A stretch of DNA of 5,661 nucleotides, from NCBI GenBank assembly GCA_016793415.1, contig JAEUMC010000456.1, positions 1 to 5,661 on the forward strand, written 5' to 3'. This DNA is from Devosia sp. Lineage in GTDB: Bacteria; Pseudomonadota; Alphaproteobacteria; Rhizobiales; Devosiaceae. Below are positions 1 to 5,661 of this stretch, piece by piece; position 1 is the stretch's first letter; each line of letters begins with the position of its first letter. A model generated the notes under the pieces. That model saw only the letters and a program-made list of their open reading frames with translations, was not told where the DNA came from and searched no databases. Made by a program: the position numbers and the translations under genes.

Positions 1-1140
1 GAGGCCGAGCGCGATCGCTTCGTCGAAACCATCACCCGCGAAACCCGCGGGCTCACCGATGTGGCGCACAGCCTTATCGGCCAGTTCGAGGTCGATGCCC
101 GGGCACGCCGCACCCTGTCGCCGATCCGCGAACTCGACGACCTGATCTTCGAGCGCGACAACTACTTTCCGGCACTGGAAGCCGTGGCGGCGGAGCTGCG
201 CGCCGAGATTGAGGCCGTGGGGCCGTTCGGCGAGGCGACCCTCACCACCTGCCTGACGCAGAAATTCGGCGTCAACACTTCCCGCAGCGCCGGTCGCGAA
301 GTCGACGCCGCCGGCTTCCCCGGCCAGTATCACTTCAACTCCAGCACCCGCACCATGTGGTTCCAGGCGAGCGCCGGGGCCGCGACCCGGCAGTTCCAGC
401 TCACCCGCCTCTATGCTGAGCTCAGCGCCGCCGAGGCGATCGAGCGCGAAGTCGATACGCCGCACCTGTCATCGCCTACCGCGCGGCGGCTCGGCTATCG
501 GGCGCTCAGCTCCTACCTCGCCGGCGCCATGGTCTTTCCCTATGCGCGTTTCCTCGCCGATGCCGAAGCGCAGCGCTACGACATCGAGACGCTGCGCCAG
601 ATCTACACGGCGAGCTTCGAGCAGGTGGCGCACCGGCTGGTTTCACTGCGCAAGCCCGGCGAGCCAGGGCTGCCATTCGGCTTCCTCCGTTCCGATGCCG
701 CCGGACGGCTGACCAAGCATTTCCCCCTGCCCGGCCTGCCCCTGCCCAGCTCCGGCCACGCCTGCCCGCGCTGGGTGATCTATGGCGCGTTCCGCACCCC
801 ACGCACGCTGGCCCGGCAGATCGCACAGTTCGCCGACGGCTCGCGCTACCTGTTCATCGCCAGCGCCCAGCACCGGCAGGGCGCCGGCTATGCCGACCAC
901 GCCATTCCGACCTCGGTGATGCTGGCCTGCGACGTGCTGCATGCCGACCGCACCGTCTACGGCGCCGGCCTCGATCTGGGCGACAGCAGCGCGGACGTTC
1001 CGGTCGGGCCGAGCTGCCGGCTTTGTCCGCGACGCGACTGCGCCGACCGACAGGAAGAAGCCTTCACCGCCGCCGGCGAGCCAGCCGCCATTCGCGCCCC
1101 GCTGGTGCCGCGCCGTTTCGACATTGGCGAGCCGGGCTAG
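1..1140 (+). CDS. ScfR-family (short-chain fatty acyl responsive) transcriptional regulator, 5'-truncated by the window edge
   Basis: The reading frame is open to base 1, so the gene begins upstream; the GTG at 61 is an internal Val, not a convincing start. The visible 379 residues fit the C-terminal three quarters of RamB/PrpR-like regulators: XRE helix-turn-helix (here missing), IrrE/M78-like domain, then the ScfR (DUF2083) domain. The IrrE-like part covers roughly bases 150-600. At the place where metallopeptidases carry HExxH, this protein has R-L-Y-A-E (bases 406-420), so it is probably not a protease. The C-terminal domain ends in a C-x2-C-x4-C cluster (Cys codons at 1015, 1024 and 1039, in the motif CRLCPRRDC), with another Cys at 763 (HACPRW). 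These match the conserved cysteines of the family; M. tuberculosis PrpR is reported to bind an Fe-S cluster. Known relatives control acetate, propionate or glyoxylate-cycle genes. Family assignment is strong; the target genes are unknown. Confidence 0.88.
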   Translation, partial: EAERDRFVETITRETRGLTDVAHSLIGQFEVDARARRTLSPIRELDDLIFERDNYFPALEAVAAELRAEIEAVGPFGEATLTTCLTQKFGVNTSRSAGREVDAAGFPGQYHFNSSTRTMWFQASAGAATRQFQLTRLYAELSAAEAIEREVDTPHLSSPTARRLGYRALSSYLAGAMVFPYARFLADAEAQRYDIETLRQIYTASFEQVAHRLVSLRKPGEPGLPFGFLRSDAAGRLTKHFPLPGLPLPSSGHACPRWVIYGAFRTPRTLARQIAQFADGSRYLFIASAQHRQGAGYADHAIPTSVMLACDVLHADRTVYGAGLDLGDSSADVPVGPSCRLCPRRDCADRQEEAFTAAGEPAAIRAPLVPRRFDIGEPG

Positions 1141-1159
1141 ATATGGCTAACTAACTCGA

Positions 1160-1179
1160 GTCCGATTGGGAGGTCGGAC
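1160..1179 (+). promoter_or_regulatory. Inverted repeat in the leader of the response regulator operon
   Basis: GTCCGA (1160-1165) and TCGGAC (1174-1179) are perfect 6-base inverted repeats around an 8-base spacer, TTGGGAGG. The dyad sits 13 bases before the TTG start, directly next to the ribosome binding site. It could be an operator, or an RNA hairpin whose loop shows a Shine-Dalgarno-like GGGAGG. The 10 bases TCCGATTGGG (1161-1170) recur in reverse complement at 4546-4555 before the SorC gene, which slightly favours a protein-binding site. No T-tract follows, so it does not look like a terminator for the upstream gene. The function is inferred from position only. Confidence 0.35.
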
Positions 1180-1180
1180 G

Positions 1181-1190
1181 GGAGGGGGAG
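1181..1190 (+). promoter_or_regulatory. Strong ribosome binding site deciding the TTG start at 1193
   Basis: GGAGGGGGAG is an excellent Shine-Dalgarno sequence. Its GGAGG (1181-1185) lies 7 bases before TTG at 1193. The other in-frame TTG, at 1166, lies inside the dyad, has no comparable site before it, and would add a Gly-rich tail (GGRTGGGD) not expected ahead of the first receiver beta strand. Confidence 0.8.
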
Positions 1191-1192
1191 AT

Positions 1193-1576
1193 TTGGCTGT
1201 CGACGTTCTCATCGCCGAGGATGAGCCGAGCATTCTGAAATCGCTCGATTTCATCCTGCGCCGCGCCGGCTGGTCGATCGAAGCGGTCACCGATGGTGAC
1301 GCGGCGCTCAACGCCGTGCGCCGCAGCCAGCCAAAGGTGCTGGTCCTCGATGTGATGCTGCCCAAGCGCTCGGGCTTCGATGTGCTCAAGCAGATCCGGG
1401 GCGACGCGGCGCTGCGCGACCTGCCGGTGCTGATCCTCACCGCCAAGGGCCAGGCACAGGATCGGCGCACCGCCGAGGAACTCGGCGCCGATCGCTTCGT
1501 CACCAAGCCCTATGCCAATGCCGAGGTGGTGGGAGCGGTGCGCGAACTGATGGGCCTCGCTCCGGCGACGGAGTAG
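1193..1576 (+). CDS. Single-domain (receiver-only) response regulator
   Basis: A 127-residue CheY-like receiver domain with no DNA-binding or enzymatic output. All phosphotransfer residues are present: acidic pocket E9-D10, phospho-acceptor D53 (VLVLDVMLP), T83 (LTAK), the switch aromatic F102 and invariant K105 (VTKP). The start is TTG, giving MAVDVLIAEDEP; it places the acidic pair at the usual position and has a strong ribosome binding site. The stop is 3 bases before the next ATG, so the gene is the first member of an operon with a small membrane protein and a symporter-type histidine kinase, its obvious partner. CbrB (NtrC-like) and CrbR (LuxR-like), which pair with related kinases elsewhere, carry DNA-binding domains; this one does not. 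It therefore likely works by protein contact, as a phosphate shuttle or sink, or by feedback on the kinase. Family is certain; mechanism is inference. Confidence 0.93.
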   Translation: MAVDVLIAEDEPSILKSLDFILRRAGWSIEAVTDGDAALNAVRRSQPKVLVLDVMLPKRSGFDVLKQIRGDAALRDLPVLILTAKGQAQDRRTAEELGADRFVTKPYANAEVVGAVRELMGLAPATE

Positions 1577-1579
1577 CCG

Positions 1580-1813
1580 ATGGAGCGCCGGAAGCTCGAA
1601 AGCGCGGCGCTGTTCCTCAGCCTCTTGGGCGTGTTGCTGATCCTGCCGCCGATTGCGGTGGTGTTCCAGCTCCAACGCCGCTTTCTCGGCCTGCCGCTCG
1701 AGGTGATCTACCTGTTCGTCTGCTGGCTGGGCCTGATCGGCGCCGCGCTCTGGCTGGGCCGCCGGCTGCCGCGCGAAGCCGAGGCCGAACCGCCGGACGA
1801 GGGCGAGAGCTGA
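1580..1813 (+). CDS. Small two-helix membrane protein coupled to the symporter-kinase
   Basis: A 77-residue protein with two predicted membrane helices, about residues 9-28 (ALFLSLLGVLLILPPIAVVF) and 41-60, joined by a short loop with QRRFLGLP, and an acidic tail (EAEAEPPDEGES). The loop followed by GLPLEVIYLFVCW resembles the small proteins encoded beside sodium:solute symporters (DUF3311/DUF4212-like), though I cannot confirm a family by search. GGAG at 1570-1573 is a well-placed ribosome binding site, 6 bases before ATG. The stop overlaps the kinase ATG by one base (TGATG), implying translational coupling. A small ORF, cbrX, is likewise coupled to cbrA in Pseudomonas, but I cannot claim homology. 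A plausible role is an accessory or folding subunit of the symporter domain. The reading is real because codon bias and spacing match its neighbours; function is unknown. Confidence 0.8.
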   Translation: MERRKLESAALFLSLLGVLLILPPIAVVFQLQRRFLGLPLEVIYLFVCWLGLIGAALWLGRRLPREAEAEPPDEGES

Positions 1814-4488
1814 TGCTGACGCCCGACGTGGTTATCGCCGTCGCCATCGGCTATGTCGGCCTGTTATTCCTCATCGCCTATGTCAGCGACCGGCAGGCAC
1901 GCAACGACAAGGCGGCGTTCCTGCGCTCGCCCTTCATCTACACGCTCGCCATCTCGGTCTATTGCACCAGCTGGACTTTTTACGGCGCCGTCGGCTCGGC
2001 CGCCCGCAACGGGCTCGAGTATCTCGCGATCTATCTGGGTCCGACGCTGGTGTTCATCGGCTGGTGGTTCGTGCTGCGCCGGCTGGTGCGGATCAGCCAC
2101 AAGCAGCGCATCACTTCGATCGCCGACCTGTTGTCGGCGCGGTTCGGCAAATCGAGCCGCCTCGCGGTCCTGATCACCGTCATCGCGGTGATCGGCATCG
2201 CGCCCTATATCGCGCTGCAGCTCAAGGCCGTCACCTCGTCGCTGCAGGCCATTGCCGGGGTGGGCGAGTTCCCCGGCCGGACCCTGCGCGGCATCGACGA
2301 AGTCGGCCTGGCGCTGGCCGTGGCGGCCGGCATGGCGCTGTTCACCATCCTGTTCGGCACGCGCAACGTCGATGCCAAGGAGCAGCATCACGGCGTCGTC
2401 GCCGCCATCGCCTTCGAGGCCATCGTCAAGCTGGCGGCGCTGCTGGCGATCGGCATCTTCGTCATCTATGCCGGCGGCGGGCTCGAGGCGATCTTCTCGC
2501 GCGCCGAGGCGGCCGGCATCGACATCTACTCGACCGGCAATTTCGACGACCGCTGGGTGGCGATGAACGTGCTGTCGGCGGCGGCGATCCTCTGCCTGCC
2601 GCGGCAGTTCCAGATCACCGTGGTCGAGAACTCCAACGAAAACCACCTGCGCACCGCCGGCTGGGCCTTTCCGGCCTACCTGCTGCTGATGAGCCTGTTC
2701 ACCCTGCCGATCGCGCTGTTCGGGCTAACCTCGATGCCGGCGGGGGCCAACCCCGACATGTTCGTCCTCACCCTGCCGCTGTCGGCGGGCCAGGAAGGAC
2801 TGGCGCTGTTCAGCTTCATCGGCGGCTTCTCGTCGGCCACCTCGATGATCATCGTCGAGTCGATTGCGCTGTCGATCATGGTCTCCAACCACATCGTCAT
2901 GCCGATCGTGCTGCGCGTCACGCAAGGGCACGGCGTCGCCAGCGCCCGCGGCGTCAGCCGGCTGCTGCTCAACTCGCGGCGCTTCTCGATCGCGCTGATC
3001 CTGTTGCTGGGGTTCCTCTACTTCTACCTGACGCGCGACTCCGACGCGCTGGCGCCGATCGGGCTGATCTCGTTCTGCGGCGTGGCGCAGTTCCTCCCCG
3101 CCATCATCGCCGCGCTGTTCTGGCGCGAGGCCTCGCTGAAGGCGGCGACGGCGGCCGTGGCGGTGGGCTTCGTGGTCTGGGCCTGGTCGAGCTTCATGCC
3201 GTCGTTCCAGAGCTCGTCGCCGCTGGTGGCCGAGATCATGGCGAACGGACCGTGGGGCATCGCCTGGCTGCGGCCGGAGGCGCTGTTCGGCGTCGAAGGC
3301 ATCGACCCCTTGGTCAACGTGGTGTTCTGGAGCCTGTTCCTCAACACCACGACGCTGATCGTCGTCTCGCTCCTTTCTTCGCAATCGGCGCTGGAGCGGG
3401 TGCAGGCGGCTTTGTTTGCCGATCTGTTCCGCCGCTCGAGCGCTGCGACACCGGCGGTGATCCGCGGCTCGGCAACCATCGAGGATCTCTACTTCGTTGC
3501 CGAACGAGTGCTCGGTTCACCACGCGCCAAGGCCCTGTTCGAGGGCGTGACGGATATGCCGCCACCGCAGTTCATCGACCGGCTGGAGCGCGAACTCGCC
3601 GGCTCGATCGGCGCCGCCTCGGCCCATGTGATGCTGAGCAAGGTGGTGTCGGGCGATGCGGTGTCGCTCGAGGAAGTGTTCGAGATGGCCGGCGAAACCC
3701 GGCAGGTGATCGCCTACTCGCAGGAGCTGGAGCGCACCTCCGCAGAACTGCGCTCGACGGCGCAGAAGCTGGAAGAGGCCAATACCCAACTGCGCGCCAT
3801 CGACACCGAGAAGGATGAGTTCCTGAGCCAGGTCAGCCACGAGGTGCGCACCCCGATGACCTCGATCCGCTCGTTCTCGGAGATCCTGCTCGAGGAACAA
3901 CGGCTGACGGCGGATGAACGGCAGCGCTTCGTCAAGACCATTCACCAGGAGAGCCTCAGGCTCACCAAGCTGCTGGACGATATTCTCGGGATGAGCGCGC
4001 TCGACCGCGGCGAACGCGGCTGGGACAATGCGCCGATCGATGCCGAGCACTCGATCGACCGGGCCATCGAGGTGTGCTCGGCGCTGGCACAGCAGCGCCG
4101 CATGCAGCTGAGCGTTGGTGGCCGCGCCCCACGTGCCATGATTTCGGGCGAGCCGGATCGGCTGTGCCAGGTGCTGATCAACCTGATCTCCAACGCCATC
4201 AAGTACAACGATGCGGCCGAACCGATGGTCGAAGTGCGCTCCCGCGCCGGCCGCGGCCGCTACCTCATTGAAGTCGCCGACAATGGCCCCGGCATTCCCA
4301 AGGCGGAGCGCAAGCTGATCTTCGAGAAGTTCGCACGCGGGCAATCGGGCGGTGTCACCGCACCGGCCGGCGCCGGCCTCGGCCTTGCCATCTCGCGGCA
4401 GCTGATCGAACGGATGAACGGCAAGCTGGAACTGCTGCCGGGCACCGGACCGGGTGCCTGCTTCCGCATCACCCTGCCGCTGCTCTGA
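1813..4488 (+). CDS. Sodium:solute symporter (SSS/SLC5)-histidine kinase hybrid, CbrA/CrbS-like
   Basis: An 891-residue inner-membrane sensor kinase. Residues 1 to about 525 form the symporter domain with about 13 hydrophobic helices; it contains YCTSWTFYGAVG (50-61), characteristic of kinase-fused symporters, and FSSATSM (339-345), which by eye lines up with the Na+-site hydroxyl residues of PutP. Residues of about 550-630 (TIEDLYFVAERVLG) fit the STAC linker domain. A charged coiled coil (about 635-668) leads directly into the dimerization domain; no PAS domain is visible. Kinase motifs are complete: H-box SHEVRTP with H676, N-box NLISNAIKY (N790, N794), G1 DNGPGIP (823-829), F-box FEKF (837-840) and G2 GAGLGLA (853-859). 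Relatives sense or co-transport a solute and regulate carbon use: histidine and C/N balance for CbrA, acetate and acs for CrbS. The receiver gene two places upstream is the likely partner. The ligand and transport activity are unknown; acetate or propionate is suggested only by the ScfR neighbour. Confidence 0.95.
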   Translation: MLTPDVVIAVAIGYVGLLFLIAYVSDRQARNDKAAFLRSPFIYTLAISVYCTSWTFYGAVGSAARNGLEYLAIYLGPTLVFIGWWFVLRRLVRISHKQRITSIADLLSARFGKSSRLAVLITVIAVIGIAPYIALQLKAVTSSLQAIAGVGEFPGRTLRGIDEVGLALAVAAGMALFTILFGTRNVDAKEQHHGVVAAIAFEAIVKLAALLAIGIFVIYAGGGLEAIFSRAEAAGIDIYSTGNFDDRWVAMNVLSAAAILCLPRQFQITVVENSNENHLRTAGWAFPAYLLLMSLFTLPIALFGLTSMPAGANPDMFVLTLPLSAGQEGLALFSFIGGFSSATSMIIVESIALSIMVSNHIVMPIVLRVTQGHGVASARGVSRLLLNSRRFSIALILLLGFLYFYLTRDSDALAPIGLISFCGVAQFLPAIIAALFWREASLKAATAAVAVGFVVWAWSSFMPSFQSSSPLVAEIMANGPWGIAWLRPEALFGVEGIDPLVNVVFWSLFLNTTTLIVVSLLSSQSALERVQAALFADLFRRSSAATPAVIRGSATIEDLYFVAERVLGSPRAKALFEGVTDMPPPQFIDRLERELAGSIGAASAHVMLSKVVSGDAVSLEEVFEMAGETRQVIAYSQELERTSAELRSTAQKLEEANTQLRAIDTEKDEFLSQVSHEVRTPMTSIRSFSEILLEEQRLTADERQRFVKTIHQESLRLTKLLDDILGMSALDRGERGWDNAPIDAEHSIDRAIEVCSALAQQRRMQLSVGGRAPRAMISGEPDRLCQVLINLISNAIKYNDAAEPMVEVRSRAGRGRYLIEVADNGPGIPKAERKLIFEKFARGQSGGVTAPAGAGLGLAISRQLIERMNGKLELLPGTGPGACFRITLPLL

Positions 4489-4541
4489 TGGACGCCGGGC
4501 AGCGAATTTGGTCTTGCGATTGCCGGCTCGTTCGATGAGTA

Positions 4542-4558
4542 TCCGCCCAATCGGAGGG
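4542..4558 (+). promoter_or_regulatory. Dyad-like site overlapping the SorC gene ribosome binding site
   Basis: TCCG (4542-4545) and CGGA (4552-4555) are inverted around 6 bases, and GGAGGG (4553-4558) is the ribosome binding site, 9 bases before ATG at 4568. A protein bound here would block translation initiation or transcription. CCCAATCGGA (4546-4555) is the exact reverse complement of 1161-1170. The ribosome site is convincing; an operator role is speculative. Confidence 0.35.
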
Positions 4559-4567
4559 CAAAGCTTC

Positions 4568-5524
4568 ATGGCTCGTCAGGACACTGCAGTTACGCGTCTC
4601 GACGATGCGGCGAGGGCCGGATGGCTCTACTACGTCGCCGGCAACAACCAGGAGCAGATCGCCAAGAAGCTCGGCGTTTCCCGCCAGACGGCGCAGCGGC
4701 TGGTGTCGCTGTCGGTCAGCGAAGGGCTGGTGCGGGTGCGGCTCGACCACCCGATCGGGCGTTGCATGGATCTGGCCGAGCAGTTGCAGAAGCGTTATGC
4801 GCTGGATTTCGCCGAGGTCGTGCCGACCGACCCCGACGCGCCGGGCGCAATCCACGGGGTGGCGATTGCCGCAGCGGCGCAGATCGAGCGCTGGCTCAGA
4901 AGCGACAAGCCGGTAGTGATGGCGATCGGCACCGGGCGCACGCTGAAGGCGGCGATCGAACAGCTGGCGCCGATGGAGGCGCCGCAACACAAGATCGTAT
5001 CGCTCACCGGCTCGATTGCGCCGGACGGCTCGGCGGCCTTCTACAACGTCATCTTCAACATTGCCGAGACGGTGAAGGCCCGCAGCTTCCCGATGCCTTT
5101 ACCGGTCATTGCCTCTTCGGCAGCCGAGCGCGACATGCTGCTGAGCCAGCCGATGATCAGGGAAACCCACGCCCTGGCGCAGCAGGCCGATGTCACCTTT
5201 GTCGGTATCGGCGACCTCGGCCCCGAGGCGCCACTGGTGGTCGACGGCTTCATTTCGACGGCCGAACTCAAGTTGCTGCAGAAGGCCGGCGCCGTGGGTG
5301 AGATCGTCGGCTGGGCCTTCGACGCGCAGGGCAAGTTCATCGACGGACTGACCAATGACCGCGTGGCTTCGGCGCCGCTGCCGTCGCGGGAGAATTCCAC
5401 GGTGGTGGCGACTGCCGTGGGCGAGAAGAAAGTGCCCGGCATTCGGGCTGCGCTCAACCGCCGATTGGTCAACGGTCTGATCACCGACGAGGCGACCGCC
5501 GAGGCGATTCTGGCGGCGGGCTAG
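4568..5524 (+). CDS. SorC-family sugar-binding transcriptional regulator
   Basis: A 318-residue cytoplasmic regulator, the usual length for SorC/DeoR-type proteins. The N-terminal helix-turn-helix spans about residues 24-52 (EQIAKKLGVSRQTAQRLV). The rest is the phosphosugar-isomerase-like effector domain: GTGRT (121-125), SLTGS (145-149), GIGDLG (213-218), GWAFDAQGKFIDG (248-260) and the C-terminal GLITDEATAEAIL (303-315). Members bind a sugar, polyol or sugar phosphate and control a nearby uptake or catabolic operon. ATG at 4568 was chosen for its ribosome binding site and because the family usually begins shortly before the LDDAARAGWLYY segment; an upstream in-frame start would run into the kinase gene. 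The sequence resembles regulators placed beside polyol (sorbitol/mannitol) ABC transporters in rhizobia, but no such genes are in the window, so the ligand is not assigned. A 79-base gap separates it from the kinase, so it may have its own promoter. Confidence 0.92.
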   Translation: MARQDTAVTRLDDAARAGWLYYVAGNNQEQIAKKLGVSRQTAQRLVSLSVSEGLVRVRLDHPIGRCMDLAEQLQKRYALDFAEVVPTDPDAPGAIHGVAIAAAAQIERWLRSDKPVVMAIGTGRTLKAAIEQLAPMEAPQHKIVSLTGSIAPDGSAAFYNVIFNIAETVKARSFPMPLPVIASSAAERDMLLSQPMIRETHALAQQADVTFVGIGDLGPEAPLVVDGFISTAELKLLQKAGAVGEIVGWAFDAQGKFIDGLTNDRVASAPLPSRENSTVVATAVGEKKVPGIRAALNRRLVNGLITDEATAEAILAAG

Positions 5525-5576
5525 GTAAAGGGTCCCAAAGCCCTAAGTCGGTTGAAGCACCAGAACTAACCCACCC

Positions 5577-5617
5577 ACGGTGCCACCCCGGCGCAGGCCG
5601 GGGCCCATCCTGAGGGC
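5577..5617. repeat. Intergenic GC-rich palindrome (REP-like element)
   Basis: CCCCGGC (5586-5592) and GCCGGGG (5597-5603) form a perfect 7-bp stem with a GCAG loop, flanked by ACGGTGCCA on the left and CCCATCCTGAGGG on the right. Palindromes of the form CCCCGGCG-AGGCCGGGG followed by CCCA are frequent between genes in alphaproteobacteria, which is why I call it a dispersed repeat; only one copy is in this window. It follows the SorC stop by about 60 bases and lacks a T-tract, so it is at best an imperfect terminator, although such a hairpin can protect mRNA 3' ends. The rest of 5525-5661 shows no gene, RNA or clear promoter. Confidence 0.55.
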
Positions 5618-5661
5618 TCTCGGCGGATCACTGCTGCTCCCCCTTAACCTGTTGCGCTCCA

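Noticed and set aside
1166..1192. Upstream TTG at 1166 as the response regulator start
   Set aside because: It lies inside the dyad, lacks a ribosome binding site, and adds a Gly-rich extension made by translating the purine-rich ribosome site itself.
1864..2646. A 260-codon open frame on the - strand
   Set aside because: Composition is extreme in Asp, Arg, Gln and Gly with no domain, and it is antisense to conserved symporter helices.
1962..3818. A 618-codon open frame inside the kinase gene
   Set aside because: It is another frame of the symporter-kinase; its translation is dominated by Arg, His, Gly and Ala with no motif, as expected from a GC-rich shadow frame, while the overlapping frame has complete kinase motifs.
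4488..4538. A 16-codon ORF starting at an ATG that overlaps the kinase stop (TGATG)
   Set aside because: The overlap mimics translational coupling, but the peptide (MDAGQRIWSCDCRLVR) has no recognisable features and there is no ribosome binding site of its own; most likely chance.
4514..4542. Possible promoter TTGCGA, 17 bases, GAGTAT before the SorC gene
   Set aside because: The spacing is right but the boxes match consensus at only 4 of 6 and 3 of 6 positions, too weak to annotate.
3517..4569. A 350-codon open frame on the - strand, antisense to the kinase
   Set aside because: Antisense frames stay open in GC-rich DNA with G/C third positions. The translation shows no recognisable domain and lies opposite the conserved catalytic motifs.
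5529..5544. Possible terminator AGGG...CCCT just after the SorC stop
   Set aside because: The stem is only 4 bp with an 8-base loop and no T-tract follows.

Overview
The window reads as a piece of a GC-rich alphaproteobacterial chromosome, probably from the order Hyphomicrobiales and possibly Devosia-like. That placement rests on gene content, strong G/C bias at third codon positions, tight gene packing, and a GC-rich intergenic palindrome of a type common in that class. No rRNA or other marker gene is present, so it is an inference. All five protein genes lie on the + strand, and no mobile element, tRNA or CRISPR array was seen.

Layout: (1) 1-1140 is the 3' part of a ScfR-type (short-chain fatty acyl responsive) transcriptional regulator; its N-terminal DNA-binding region lies left of the window. 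(2) 1141-1192 is a short leader with a 6-bp dyad and a strong purine-rich ribosome binding site. (3) 1193-1576 is a response regulator made only of a receiver domain, starting at TTG. (4) 1580-1813 is a 77-residue, two-helix membrane protein. (5) 1813-4488 is an 891-residue hybrid of a sodium:solute symporter (SSS/SLC5) domain and a histidine kinase, like CbrA/CrbS. (6) 4489-4567 is a gap holding a second dyad-like site. (7) 4568-5524 is a SorC-family sugar-responsive regulator. (8) 5525-5661 is non-coding and carries the palindrome.

Genes 3-5 are almost certainly one operon: there are 3 bases between the first two, and the last two overlap by one base (TGATG). The simplest reading is a sensory module in which a transporter-like membrane domain, perhaps helped by the small membrane protein, senses or takes up a solute and passes phosphate to the stand-alone receiver. 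The neighbouring ScfR-type regulator suggests, without proving, that the solute is acetate, propionate or another short-chain carboxylate; relatives of both halves control acetyl-CoA synthetase, glyoxylate-cycle or methylcitrate genes in other bacteria. The SorC regulator is separated by a 79-base gap and probably belongs to a different, carbohydrate-related job.

The most interesting points are the compact symporter-kinase/small-protein/solo-receiver operon, the apparently protease-dead ScfR regulator with a Cys cluster, and a 10-base sequence found in opposite orientations just upstream of two regulatory genes.
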